This document shows, one piece after another, positions 25,846 to 34,784 of a stretch of DNA of 64,000 nucleotides; position 1 is the first letter of the stretch; the number at the start of each line of letters is the position of its first letter. The stretch spans positions 124,001-188,000 of the forward strand of contig NZ_JAVJSQ010000010.1 in NCBI RefSeq assembly GCF_040219335.1. The letters are read 5' to 3'. Both the position numbers and the translations under genes were made by a program. The stretch comes from Gimesia sp. Its GTDB lineage: Bacteria > Planctomycetota > Planctomycetia > Planctomycetales > Planctomycetaceae. The notes beneath the pieces are model-generated. The model searched no databases. It saw nothing but the letters and a program-made list of their open reading frames with translations, and was not told where the DNA came from.

Positions 25846-27943
25846 GTTTCAGATTCGGGCGTCTGTAGCAGCTTCACTGAAAGACTTCTATATCGAAGCT
25901 GCTGAGGATGATCGGCCTGTTATCAATCCGACAGAAGACCCGGCAAAGTCACCGACATTTGAGATGAAATGTTATGGCGGTGGGAAACTCATGCTGGCTG
26001 GAATCAAGTATCCAGTTGTGGTTGACCTGAAGGGGTTACAGGTCACAGCCAAATCGCGTCCTGTGCTGCGGGAACACCAGACAGAACGAAACATCGGACA
26101 CACTACTGAGATTCGGAACAACTATCGAACTCTGGAAGCATCCGGAGTGATCTCGGTCGACAACGCTGATTCAAAAGAAGTTGTTGACGCCAGCAAAAAA
26201 GGTTTCCCCTGGCAGGTCTCCATTGGTGCCAAAGCACTGAAAGTGGAGATGGTTCCCAAGGGGCGGACGGTCACCGTCAACGGGCAGACGTTTAGCGGAC
26301 CCGTGCTTGTTGCACGCCAGTCGCAATTAAAGGAGCTCTCATTCGTGACCCTCGGTTCGGATGATGACACAGAAGTAAGACTTGCGGCATCGGCCGCTAA
26401 ATCCAAAGGAGTTTCTCAAATGAATGAGTTTGAAAAATGGATTCTGGCCACATTTGGTGAGGATCATGATTTGTCTGATGGTCAGCTGAAAGATCTGCAG
26501 GCCACGTTTGATGATGCTCAGAAAGCATTGAAAACGGACACAGATAAAAAGAAATCCTCAGACGATGATGATGCAGATCCCGCTGTTTTGCTGAAGGCAA
26601 AGACTGAAGAATATCTGGAAAGCATCCGCGCTAGTTCGGTCGCTGAAATGGAGCGAATCTCTGGAATCAACGAACTCTGTGAAGGGCATGCTGATATTGC
26701 CGCCCAGGCGATCAAAGATAACTGGTCTCTGGAGAAAACTGAAATCACCATGTTACGGGCATCGCGTCCGAAACCGCGTAAATCTGGTGCCGCCGATGCT
26801 CCCGCACAGGGACTCGTGATTGAAGCTGCACTGGCAATGAATAACGGTTTCCTTACGGAGAACGAAGCTGGCGAGCAGTTTGACGAGCGGACAATGAATG
26901 CCGCTGTTGATGTCTTGCGTGATGTCAGCCTGCGTTCACTGATGGTGGAAGTGATCGAAGCCAGCGGTGGTCACGCCGGTAATGGACGTGTGACAGATGG
27001 GATGATTGAGGCTGCTCTGAAAGCTGACATGATGATCCGGGCGGCTGGTACTTCGACACTGTCTCTCTCTGGCGTTTTGGGGAACCTGGCCAACAAGCAT
27101 CTGCTCAAAGCGTACAACTCCGTACTCAGTGTGGTTGAAAAGTTCTGCAATCAGACTGACCACATGGACTTCAAGGTCCATACCAGACATCGCGTGACTG
27201 CAGATGGTGAACTGGTTGCCCTGGGAAAAAATGGTGAAATCGAGCATGGCAGTATGTCGGAAGAGACTTACACCAATAAGCTCGAAACCAAGGCAAGAAT
27301 GATCACGCTGACCCGAGAAGACATGATCAATGATGATCTGGGGGTGTTTAAGTCTCTTGTCTGGATCTTTGGCCGCGGTGGTTCCAACGCACTCCAGCGG
27401 GCCGTTTACACGCTCCTGCTGGGGAATGCAGGGAACTTCTTTCACACCGATAATGACAACCTTCTGACAGGGGCTGGTTCTGCACTCAGCATTGAGGCAC
27501 TAACCGCAGCCGAAGCGTTATTCCTGGATCAGACTGATTCAAACGGTCTGCCAATCGGAATTACACCAGAAATTCTGTTATGTCCTAACGCCCTGAAGGT
27601 GACCGCAGAGTCTATTTATAAAGAGACCAAGGTCAACGAAACGACTACTGCAAATAAACCGAAAACGGTTGATAACCCGCATGCCGGTAAATTCGAGCCC
27701 GTTCCCACATCCTGGTTGAGTAATGCGACGATCCCCAACGCCAGCTCTAAGAAATGGTTTCTGTTTGGAAACCCGGACAGCGCTCCAGCGATCCAGATTG
27801 CCTACTTGCAGGGTAAGCGACGTCCGACTGTTGAAGGTGGTCAGAGTGATTTCAGCACCCTGGGGATGGGATGGCGCAGCTTCTGGGACTTCGGCGTTGC
27901 GTTCGTGGATCCGAAGGCAGCTGAACGTAATGACGGCGAATAA
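25772..27943 (+). CDS. Protease-major capsid fusion protein (Mu gpT-like capsid)
   Basis: The 723-residue protein combines an N-terminal prohead protease-like domain (about 20-210, with VLREHQTERNIGHTTEI supplying His and a WQVSIGA segment supplying Ser), a charged linker with DDDDADP, and a capsid domain (about 340-720) like the Mu major head subunit group. The capsid domain includes RMITLTREDMINDDLGVF and PEILLCPNALKVTAESIY. Start 25772 overlaps the portal gene by 74 bp; ATG 25817 is an alternative. Autoproteolysis must release the capsid protein. Confidence 0.82.
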   Translation: MVKRQQKLKRRKNRMMKKIQTRKSEFQIRASVAASLKDFYIEAAEDDRPVINPTEDPAKSPTFEMKCYGGGKLMLAGIKYPVVVDLKGLQVTAKSRPVLREHQTERNIGHTTEIRNNYRTLEASGVISVDNADSKEVVDASKKGFPWQVSIGAKALKVEMVPKGRTVTVNGQTFSGPVLVARQSQLKELSFVTLGSDDDTEVRLAASAAKSKGVSQMNEFEKWILATFGEDHDLSDGQLKDLQATFDDAQKALKTDTDKKKSSDDDDADPAVLLKAKTEEYLESIRASSVAEMERISGINELCEGHADIAAQAIKDNWSLEKTEITMLRASRPKPRKSGAADAPAQGLVIEAALAMNNGFLTENEAGEQFDERTMNAAVDVLRDVSLRSLMVEVIEASGGHAGNGRVTDGMIEAALKADMMIRAAGTSTLSLSGVLGNLANKHLLKAYNSVLSVVEKFCNQTDHMDFKVHTRHRVTADGELVALGKNGEIEHGSMSEETYTNKLETKARMITLTREDMINDDLGVFKSLVWIFGRGGSNALQRAVYTLLLGNAGNFFHTDNDNLLTGAGSALSIEALTAAEALFLDQTDSNGLPIGITPEILLCPNALKVTAESIYKETKVNETTTANKPKTVDNPHAGKFEPVPTSWLSNATIPNASSKKWFLFGNPDSAPAIQIAYLQGKRRPTVEGGQSDFSTLGMGWRSFWDFGVAFVDPKAAERNDGE

Positions 27944-28024
27944 TCTCGCCTGAAAATCAGACCGGACTCTGTCCGGATAACTATATAGATCAGATTTTTC
28001 AATTCTTGTTTTGAGGTAAATATC

Positions 28025-28690
28025 ATGGGAAGTTACTCAACAGAGGGGCGCTATGTTAAATACACGCCCTCTGAAGCAACTCCTGCCGGCACCGAGGTGC
28101 TCGTGGGAAAGCGGTTCGGGTTTGTCCCCTCCGATCTGGCAGCAAACCAGAGAGGATCGATCGACACGGAAGGCGTCTGGAAGGTCACCAAGGTGGCTGG
28201 CGCTGCGACTGTTGATGGCGAACTCGCTTACCGCCTGAATGATGGGTCCGGATGGCAGATGTCAGCCGCTGGAGCGACACCATACGGTAAGTTTGTGGGA
28301 GATCAGGAATCAGCAGATACGACTTGCAAAGTGGAACTGATTCCCTCTCTCACAAGTGGTGGCACCAAAACCATTACCGAAGACACAACGCTGACGGCCG
28401 CCGATTCCGGTAAGACGATTTCGTCAGTCGGTGCTGCCGGTGCTGTTGTCGCTACCTTGCCGGCTGCCGTGCCTGGTCTGGAGTTTGACTTCTATGTCGG
28501 AGCTGCCCAGATGCTGCGACCGAAGGCTGCCGGTACTGATGTGATCGGTCTCCCCTCTACCGGGGTTGCTGGTTCTGCGGGAGAGTACATCGAAGCGAAT
28601 GCGGTCGGCGAGACCGTCCGGCTGAAATGTATGGTGGCGGGAGTCTGGTCTCCCCTGGGTTACTCAGGCACCTGGGCACATCAGACGTAA
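28025..28690 (+). CDS. Head decoration-like protein (DUF2190-type)
   Basis: The 221-residue protein begins MGSYSTEGRYVKYTPSEATP and has an SH3-like AGTEVLVGKRFGFVP segment, then an Ala/Gly-rich region. It follows the capsid gene. The N-terminal fold pattern resembles capsid cement proteins of the DUF2190 group. The C-terminal half (TLTAADSGKTISSVGAAGA) resembles beta-rich modules of phage surface proteins. Confidence 0.62.
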   Translation: MGSYSTEGRYVKYTPSEATPAGTEVLVGKRFGFVPSDLAANQRGSIDTEGVWKVTKVAGAATVDGELAYRLNDGSGWQMSAAGATPYGKFVGDQESADTTCKVELIPSLTSGGTKTITEDTTLTAADSGKTISSVGAAGAVVATLPAAVPGLEFDFYVGAAQMLRPKAAGTDVIGLPSTGVAGSAGEYIEANAVGETVRLKCMVAGVWSPLGYSGTWAHQT

Positions 28691-29073
28691 TGGCAAACAT
28701 GATGAAATGGGCGGCGCAGTGGGTAGCTGACCAGGCAAAGGCTCACACGTCGGAATCTGTCAGGTACTACCGCGACGCCCAGTTCGTCGACATTGCTGCA
28801 TCGATTGGACAGACAGACCAGGACTATCAGGAAGTCGATGGTGTGACTGTCACCATCATCCGGGCTGACTGGGTGTTTGATACCGCTGATCTGATTCTGG
28901 GTGGTTCTGTCACTCTCCCGGAAGTCGGGGATCTGATCAAACACACGATCGGAACAAAAACGTTTACCTACAAAGTGCTGCCGATGGAGGGCGAGGAAAA
29001 GCACTGGCGATACACCGAACATCATACGAAATCGAGAATCCGAGCTCATACGAAACTGGTGAATGAATCATGA
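28690..29073 (+). CDS. Head closure/head-tail joining-like protein
   Basis: The 127-residue protein starts at ATG 28690, overlapping the previous stop (TAATG). It begins MANMMKWAAQWVADQAKAH and is beta-rich, with SVTLPEVGDLIKHTIGTKTF. Place and size fit a head-completion protein (gpFII or stopper-like). No decisive motif. Confidence 0.55.
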   Translation: MANMMKWAAQWVADQAKAHTSESVRYYRDAQFVDIAASIGQTDQDYQEVDGVTVTIIRADWVFDTADLILGGSVTLPEVGDLIKHTIGTKTFTYKVLPMEGEEKHWRYTEHHTKSRIRAHTKLVNES

Positions 29074-29486
29074 CTGTTGACGACATCGCCGCCGCGATCC
29101 TGGCTGACCTGTTGGTCAATTACAACGAGGATCTGCCCACAACCGTGGATTACGTCCTGGATGAGGCACTGGAAAACGTAACTGCGTTGAAAGTCCACAT
29201 CATGCCGCGGGATGAGGAATCCACTGTTGAGAATCGCAGGTCTAACGATGTCACATTTACAGTCGACCTGGCAGTGATTCAACCGGCCATCGCTTCGCTC
29301 ACCTCGGATCAGATTAAGGAACTGCAGCGGGAACCGCGGAACATCCGGGATTTCCTCGACCGTAGGAAACAGGCCGGGGCCAGCTGGAAACGCAACACGC
29401 TGACCACCACTTACAGTTATGACGCACTGAAAAAGACCAGGCTGCTGGTCAGCACAATCCGGTGCGAATACAGGACACTTCAATGA
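29070..29486 (+). CDS. Tail-completion-like hypothetical protein
   Basis: The 138-residue protein overlaps both neighbours by the ATGA pattern. It starts MTVDDIAAAILADLLVNYNE and has an alternating beta pattern (VTALKVHIMPRDEE, NDVTFTVDLAVI). In siphophages this slot usually encodes a neck or tail-terminator component. Assignment from position only. Confidence 0.5.
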   Translation: MTVDDIAAAILADLLVNYNEDLPTTVDYVLDEALENVTALKVHIMPRDEESTVENRRSNDVTFTVDLAVIQPAIASLTSDQIKELQREPRNIRDFLDRRKQAGASWKRNTLTTTYSYDALKKTRLLVSTIRCEYRTLQ

Positions 29487-29995
29487 ACGAACCAATAGCA
29501 GGCTACAAGGTGACGAACTCCATTTTTCAGAGCGATAAGGTTCTGAAGAAGTCGGAGAGAGTCCGCCGCCGCTTCGCTTATTGGGCCGGTGGTCTGGTTC
29601 GAAAAATCATCAAGCGGAAGCTCAAAGTAGCCCGCATGAAGTACATCAGTGAATTGACTGATAAAGAGAAAGAAATTCTCGAGATCCGGAAGGAGATCGC
29701 AAAACGGAAGGGGCTCCCCAAGCCGAAGCGCCCGAAGAAACCTTCCGATCCTGGTGAGCCACCCCGATTAACTCACAAAGACTCGCCATTGAAGTACCTG
29801 GTGTTTTTTGCTGTGACCAAAGACAGCAATACGGTCATTGGTCCAGAACGGGCGAAATCGGGAATTGCGGACGTACTCGAATACGGCGGAGTGTCGAACG
29901 GGAAAAACATCGAAGCAAGGCCACTGGCGAGACCGTCTCTCGCTGATGCCGCGCCTCAGCTTGATGATTATTGGAAAGACAAAATAGGAGTTTGA
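29483..29995 (+). CDS. HK97 gp10-like/minor tail-completion protein
   Basis: The 170-residue basic protein starts at ATG 29483, inside the previous stop. It has a Lys/Arg-rich N-terminal helical region (RRRFAYWAGGLVRKIIKRKL) and a late VFFAVTKDSNTVIGPERAK strand with an EYGG turn. This resembles tail-completion proteins (gp10/gpZ type), in which an EFG motif precedes a R-P-F-L-like end, here ARPLARPSL. Confidence 0.58.
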   Translation: MNEPIAGYKVTNSIFQSDKVLKKSERVRRRFAYWAGGLVRKIIKRKLKVARMKYISELTDKEKEILEIRKEIAKRKGLPKPKRPKKPSDPGEPPRLTHKDSPLKYLVFFAVTKDSNTVIGPERAKSGIADVLEYGGVSNGKNIEARPLARPSLADAAPQLDDYWKDKIGV

Positions 29996-29998
29996 TCC

Positions 29999-30439
29999 AT
30001 GACTATCGGTTTGGAATGTTGTCTGTACCTTGATCCGGCTGGCGCTGGTCAGGGCACCTGGACTAAATATGAAGACGTGGGCGACGTGCAGGTTCCGCAC
30101 AGCTGGAATGAATCACAGCGAAAAATCCGGAAGCACAAATACGAACGCACCACCCTCGGACAAGGTGTCCTGGAAACCACGTTCACTCTGACCTATCGGG
30201 CGGGCGATCCTGGTTTCGAAATGCTGCGGGATGCCCATCTCAACAAAACCGACATTGGTGTGGCTGTGATGTCGGGCGACATCGCCACCAATGGTAGCGA
30301 GGGCTGGCAGTATGACGCGAAAGTCACCAGTTTCCCGGAAACCCAGTCGCTGGAAGAGGACATGTCTTTCGATGTGACTCTGAAGCCATCTTCTGACGCG
30401 ACCGATGACCCGGCACGCGTTGTGATTTCCGGGGCATAA
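29999..30439 (+). CDS. Major tail tube protein
   Basis: The 146-residue protein has the beta-sandwich tail tube style: YEDVGDVQVPHSWNESQRKI, RTTLGQGVLETTFTLTY, GWQYDAKVTSFPETQSLEE and FDVTLKPSSDA. It lies between the completion proteins and the chaperone genes, the canonical location of the tube gene in siphophages. Confidence 0.72.
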   Translation: MTIGLECCLYLDPAGAGQGTWTKYEDVGDVQVPHSWNESQRKIRKHKYERTTLGQGVLETTFTLTYRAGDPGFEMLRDAHLNKTDIGVAVMSGDIATNGSEGWQYDAKVTSFPETQSLEEDMSFDVTLKPSSDATDDPARVVISGA

Positions 30440-30507
30440 GTCACTTTATGAAAGATGTCAATCGTTCCCCACTGGGGAATTCACTTGATTTTTAGCGAGG
30501 GAAACCA

Positions 30508-30687
30508 ATGAAAATCGGAGAGACAAAAGAGCAGTTTGTGTGGAAGGATGGAAAACGCGTTCCATTCAAGGCGACTGCCATTCAGCCGAAAAAGCCGGAG
30601 GAATACAACCCGCCGGATCAGGCTGAGCAAGTGCCACAACCACAGCAAAAACCACAGGAGGCACCAAAGGCAGCGGGCTCGAAATAG
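30508..30687 (+). CDS. Small Pro/Gln-rich hypothetical protein
   Basis: The 59-residue frame starts at ATG 30508 with AGGGAAA upstream. It begins MKIGETKEQFVWKDGKRVPF and then becomes a Pro/Gln-rich tail. No family recognised. It sits between the tail tube gene and the chaperone gene. Confidence 0.55.
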   Translation: MKIGETKEQFVWKDGKRVPFKATAIQPKKPEEYNPPDQAEQVPQPQQKPQEAPKAAGSK

Positions 30688-30743
30688 CCCGCTGCTGATG
30701 TGGCTCGTTACTCATTCACCACAACACACAGGAGAAATTCAGG

Positions 30744-31208
30744 ATGTCAAGTTTTACTGACACAAAGGGAGAAACCTGGACCATTTCCATCAACCTGGGT
30801 ACAGCGCTGAGGCTCAAACAGGAATTAGAAATCGATCTGCTTTCGGAACTGAAGACACCAGAACAGGGCTTTAAATATGTGGCCAGCCTGGATGACGACC
30901 GGTTCAAGCTGGGACAGATCATCTACATTCTGGCCAAACCTGCCAATCCAGGGAAAACGCAGGACGATCTGTTCGAGGCTCTGGACCAGGATACCATCGA
31001 GGCTGCCTACCTGGCATTGATGGAAGCGGTGATTGATTTTTTCCCGAAGTCCCTCAGGGAGCAGATGAGGAAGATCCTCGACAAAACCATGGTGATCCAG
31101 GAAGAGAACCGGGAGGGACTTCTAAAGCAGTCAGCGGAAATGATCGACAGCCCGGAACTGGAGCAACGCATCAGGGAGCAAATCTTTGGTCAGAAATCTT
31201 CCGCATAG
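30744..31208 (+). CDS. Tail assembly chaperone (gpG-like)
   Basis: The 154-residue protein with SFTDTKGETWTISINLGTAL at the N-terminus and helical rest has the composition and place (tube, then this, then tape measure) of gpG-type tail chaperones. A second frame overlapping its 3' end encodes a gpT-like domain, so a G/GT pair made by -1 frameshifting is likely. A GGAGAAA site precedes the ATG. Confidence 0.7.
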   Translation: MSSFTDTKGETWTISINLGTALRLKQELEIDLLSELKTPEQGFKYVASLDDDRFKLGQIIYILAKPANPGKTQDDLFEALDQDTIEAAYLALMEAVIDFFPKSLREQMRKILDKTMVIQEENREGLLKQSAEMIDSPELEQRIREQIFGQKSSA

Positions 31209-31462
31209 CGGGGAAAACCGGAATTGACCCCCGGCCATATTCCCTGCGTGAATTCCTGTGGATGAATGAAGGACACAGCGAGCATAGCGGTTATCAGCTG
31301 AGATCAGTGATGGCCGCCATTTACAACATCGCCCCCTGGAAGCCTAAGAACAAATGGTTCAAAGAATCAGATTTCAAAGGCAAGCCGCGTCGACTGCAGC
31401 CACCAACGGGGCAAGAAGTGATCGCAGATATGGATAGGGTGTTCGGGGCAGTTTATGGCTAG
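31181..31462 (+). CDS. gpT-like extension reached by -1 frameshift from the gpG-like gene
   Basis: The frame, one base back from that of 30744-31208, is open from well before the upstream stop and encodes IDPRPYSLREFLWMNEGHSE. This carries the LREFLWM-EG pattern seen in gpGT and other small chaperone extensions. The only ATG (31262) falls inside this conserved part, so independent initiation would truncate it. I found no perfect X-XXY-YYZ heptamer; the exact slip site is uncertain. The start given is only the approximate point after which both frames overlap. Confidence 0.6.
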   Translation, partial: NLWSEIFRIAGKTGIDPRPYSLREFLWMNEGHSEHSGYQLRSVMAAIYNIAPWKPKNKWFKESDFKGKPRRLQPPTGQEVIADMDRVFGAVYG

Positions 31463-33812
31463 CGCAGGGGCAATCAGAGCAGGAAAGGCTTTCGTGGAAA
31501 TCTTCACGAAAGACTCTGCCTTGCGCAAAGGTCTGAAGAATGCCCGGGAGCAGTTGAAGTCGTTCGGGGCTTTCAGTCGGAAAATGGGAATGGGGCTGGC
31601 CGTCTCCGGGATGGCCCTGATGGCCCCGGTGGTGGCAGCTATTCCCATCTATGCCAGTTTCGCAGACCAGATGTCTGCGGTCCGCGCTGTTACGAATGCC
31701 ACTGAGTCAGATTTTGAAGCACTTAACCAGGTTGCCAAAGACCTGGGGAGCTCGACTTCTTTCTCTGCCAGTCAGGTAGCCGAGGGGATGAAATACCTCG
31801 GGATGGCGGGCTTTGATACGAAAGAGATCATCGCCGGTATTCCTGAGGTGCTGAACCTGGCGCGGGCCGGTGCGCTTGAACTGGGGATGGCTGCGGACAT
31901 CGCTTCCGATGTCGGTAGTGCGTTTGACATCGCCGCCGGTGATATTGGCCGCGTAGCCGATGTGATCGCGAAGACCGCCACTAGTGCGAACACCAACGTA
32001 GAAATGATGGGGGAGACGTTTAAGTATGTCGCCCCTGTTGCCAATGCTGCCGGTCAGAGCATTGAAGAGACTTCCGCTGCTATCGGACTTCTGGGCAATA
32101 ATGCGATCAAGGCCAGCACCGCTGGAACGGACCTGAAAAACATCCTGTCCAAAATGGCATCAGACAAAGATGCCTTTAAGAAATTGGGTGTCGATACCGC
32201 GGACGCCGCCGGGAATATGCGTCCGCTGATGGACGTAATGCAGGATCTGGGGAGAGCCACCCAGAACATGAGTCAGGATAAACGCCTGGCGTTGTACATG
32301 GACATGTTCGGGGAACGGAGTGCGAAATCAGCCCTGGTCCTCTCCAAGCTGAATATCGGCGTGGAAGAGATGCGCGGCAAGATGCAGAATGCCGCCGGTG
32401 CTGCTGCTGCCATGGCAAAGATCATGGATGACAATCTGGGCGGTTCCTGGCGAATGTTCATGTCTGCGGTGGAGGGGGCCGCCATCGCCATCGTCGAAGA
32501 CATGGAGACACCACTCAGGGATATCCTTTCTGTCCTTTCCAAGCTGACATCCGGGGCAACAAAGTGGATCGCCGCGAATAAAGGAATTGTCGGAACGGTT
32601 GCCCTGGTGGCTTCCGGTCTGATCACCGCCGGTGGTGCGTTTCTGGCTGTAGGGTTGTCTGCCACCCTCGCCAGCCTCGCCATCGGTGGATTTACAACCA
32701 TGCTCAGTGCAGCAGGTACGGTGTTAGGTATCCTGACCTCTCCCTTTGTACTTATCACCGCTGCTGTGCTGGGCGGGGCTGCCGCTCTGCTCTATTACTC
32801 TGGCATCGGTGGGAAAATGGTTTCCTACCTGAAGGAGCAGTTCAGCGGGCTGGGCGACATCGCCGGTGAAGTCTTTACAGGCATTAAGGATGCCATGTTG
32901 TCCGGAGACTTTGAACGCGCTGGGAACATTCTCTGGAAAACGCTGGAGCTGGTCTATCTGACTGGCATGAACGCAATTAACTCAAAGGTCAGCGACTGGA
33001 AAACCTACTTTCTGAACCTTTGGTATGGCACGATCGACCAGGCGTCCAGTTACTTCACCGATGCCTGGGCGGGGCTGCAGACAACCTGGACGGGAATGAC
33101 TCAGTTTTTCGGGGACGCCTGGGACACTGTCATGAACCGGATTCAGAAAATCTGGTCGCAGGTGGGCGGTCGAATCATCGACGGTATCGATGGGATCATG
33201 GATTACGTCAAGCTGATTCACCCATCTCTGAAAAGCATATTACCCGAAAGTGGTCAATTTCGCTTTGAAGCCAAACAGGCAACCGGCGTCGGGATGTCTT
33301 CGGAAGAGATCGACCAGGCAACCAGTAACAGTATCGCCAATCGGGCGCAGGCAGCGCGAGACCGACGTAGCCAGATTGAACAGTCCCGACAGGGCACCCG
33401 GGGCTCAATCAGTGATCTGTCCCAGCAGAGACAGAGCGAACGGGAGAGAAAGCTCGAGCAGTCGCAAAAAAAAGCTGCTGATGCGATGGCCCAGACACAG
33501 GCTGAATTACGGCAGTTGCTGCAGCAGACCAATCAGCAGGCCGCCCAGGAGAGGGAGACCAGACAGGAGAAAGCCGCAACGGCAGCTGCTGCCGCTTCTG
33601 CTGCCCTGGCTCCTGGCGGGGCTGTGGCAAAGGCGGGCCAATCGGTCAGCGGTTCTGGCAACCTGAAGACCAAAGAGGGGCTCGAGACGTTGGCAAAGCT
33701 GATCAACATGAGCGGGGAAGACAGTGTGCAGAATGACCAGCTGGCAACCCTGAAACGTATCCATTCTGCTATCCAGAATGGACCGCAGGTAAAAGTGGTA
33801 AGGAGCGGTTGA
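31455..33812 (+). CDS. Tail tape measure protein, TP901 family
   Basis: The 785-residue protein has the TP901 core in its N-terminal half: MSAVRAVTNATESDFEALNQ, DLGSSTSFSASQVAEGMKYL, VADVIAKTATSANTNVEMMG and AIGLLGNNAIKASTAGTDLK. Two hydrophobic regions around 380-450 (TVALVASGLITAGGAFLAV and a TAAVLGGAAALLYY stretch) and a Gln-rich coiled coil (about 600-720) follow. It sets tail length and helps DNA passage. It overlaps the gpT-like frame by 8 bp. Confidence 0.9.
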   Translation: MASAGAIRAGKAFVEIFTKDSALRKGLKNAREQLKSFGAFSRKMGMGLAVSGMALMAPVVAAIPIYASFADQMSAVRAVTNATESDFEALNQVAKDLGSSTSFSASQVAEGMKYLGMAGFDTKEIIAGIPEVLNLARAGALELGMAADIASDVGSAFDIAAGDIGRVADVIAKTATSANTNVEMMGETFKYVAPVANAAGQSIEETSAAIGLLGNNAIKASTAGTDLKNILSKMASDKDAFKKLGVDTADAAGNMRPLMDVMQDLGRATQNMSQDKRLALYMDMFGERSAKSALVLSKLNIGVEEMRGKMQNAAGAAAAMAKIMDDNLGGSWRMFMSAVEGAAIAIVEDMETPLRDILSVLSKLTSGATKWIAANKGIVGTVALVASGLITAGGAFLAVGLSATLASLAIGGFTTMLSAAGTVLGILTSPFVLITAAVLGGAAALLYYSGIGGKMVSYLKEQFSGLGDIAGEVFTGIKDAMLSGDFERAGNILWKTLELVYLTGMNAINSKVSDWKTYFLNLWYGTIDQASSYFTDAWAGLQTTWTGMTQFFGDAWDTVMNRIQKIWSQVGGRIIDGIDGIMDYVKLIHPSLKSILPESGQFRFEAKQATGVGMSSEEIDQATSNSIANRAQAARDRRSQIEQSRQGTRGSISDLSQQRQSERERKLEQSQKKAADAMAQTQAELRQLLQQTNQQAAQERETRQEKAATAAAAASAALAPGGAVAKAGQSVSGSGNLKTKEGLETLAKLINMSGEDSVQNDQLATLKRIHSAIQNGPQVKVVRSG

Positions 33813-33813
33813 G

Positions 33814-34776
33814 ATGTCGCAATTCATTCTCAGTTTTGAACTGGCGTTCGAGGATCGGTACGACGACAAGGAAGGTCCGGAGCGGAATTACACCGAAGTC
33901 TATTCCTGCAGGCTGGCGACGGTTGAAGTGGATCCGATTGTGATACGCGAGTACCGCAAATGCCCCCAGCTGGGCGACAAACATTACCGGGACAAAGCCG
34001 CCCATGTGGTCAGTCGACAGTTTCAACGCGTCGACGACACTGCCGATTTCAACGTGACGATTCAGTACTCCACCAATATTCAGGAACCGGAGCGGGAACC
34101 AGACCCTCTGAAACGTCCTGCCCGAATCGATATCAGCAGCAGCCCGGAAATGATCCCGACATTTCTGGACGGTGATGAGAAACCCCGACTGAATACGGCC
34201 GGTGACCTGGTCATTGGCTATCGTCGGGTTCCTTTCCTGGAAATCACCGTTCAGAAAAATGTCGCCGATTATCCGGACTGGCTGTGGGACTATGACGGAA
34301 CGGTCAATAAATACCCGGTGACTCTGAAAAAGAAACAGGGCAAACCGAAAATATTTGATCCGCGGACACTGCGGGTGGAAGGCATCGAAGCCCCTGACCT
34401 GGAATATGAAAACGGAAAATGGTTTTACCCACTCACGTTCCGTCTGCGCCATGATCCCCGCACATTCGATGAATACATCTACAGCGCCGGGTTTAACGAA
34501 CTCGCCAAAGTGGACACCGGTTTGAAGAGTATTCCCAAGGGTGTCGCCCCGGGTGATGTCACCATCGAAAACAGCAAAGTTTACCAGAAGGTGAAACGGC
34601 GAATCACAATTGGCACGCCTGCAGAGTATCCCACTGAACCGGAATTCCTGGACAAGGAAGGGGCACGCATCGAGCTGAAACCCGACCGCAAAGGCCGGTT
34701 CGACTTGTCCCGACTGCATCTGCTGCAATTCAAGGATGACCTTCAAACCGACTTCTCATTTTTACCATTTGAATAG
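33814..34776 (+). CDS. Phage minor tail-like protein
   Basis: The 320-residue beta-rich protein starts at ATG 33814, one base after the tape measure stop, with AAGGAG upstream. Segments such as VNKYPVTLKKKQGKPKIFDP and NGKWFYPLTFRLRHDPRTFD have a structural-protein character. Place directly after the tape measure suggests a distal tail or baseplate protein. Family not recognised. Confidence 0.55.
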   Translation: MSQFILSFELAFEDRYDDKEGPERNYTEVYSCRLATVEVDPIVIREYRKCPQLGDKHYRDKAAHVVSRQFQRVDDTADFNVTIQYSTNIQEPEREPDPLKRPARIDISSSPEMIPTFLDGDEKPRLNTAGDLVIGYRRVPFLEITVQKNVADYPDWLWDYDGTVNKYPVTLKKKQGKPKIFDPRTLRVEGIEAPDLEYENGKWFYPLTFRLRHDPRTFDEYIYSAGFNELAKVDTGLKSIPKGVAPGDVTIENSKVYQKVKRRITIGTPAEYPTEPEFLDKEGARIELKPDRKGRFDLSRLHLLQFKDDLQTDFSFLPFE

Positions 34777-34784
34777 GTGATGTA

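Noticed and set aside
33250-33666. Plus-strand frame inside the tape measure gene
   Set aside because: It is a shadow of the Gln/Arg-rich coiled-coil codons, with no own ribosome site.
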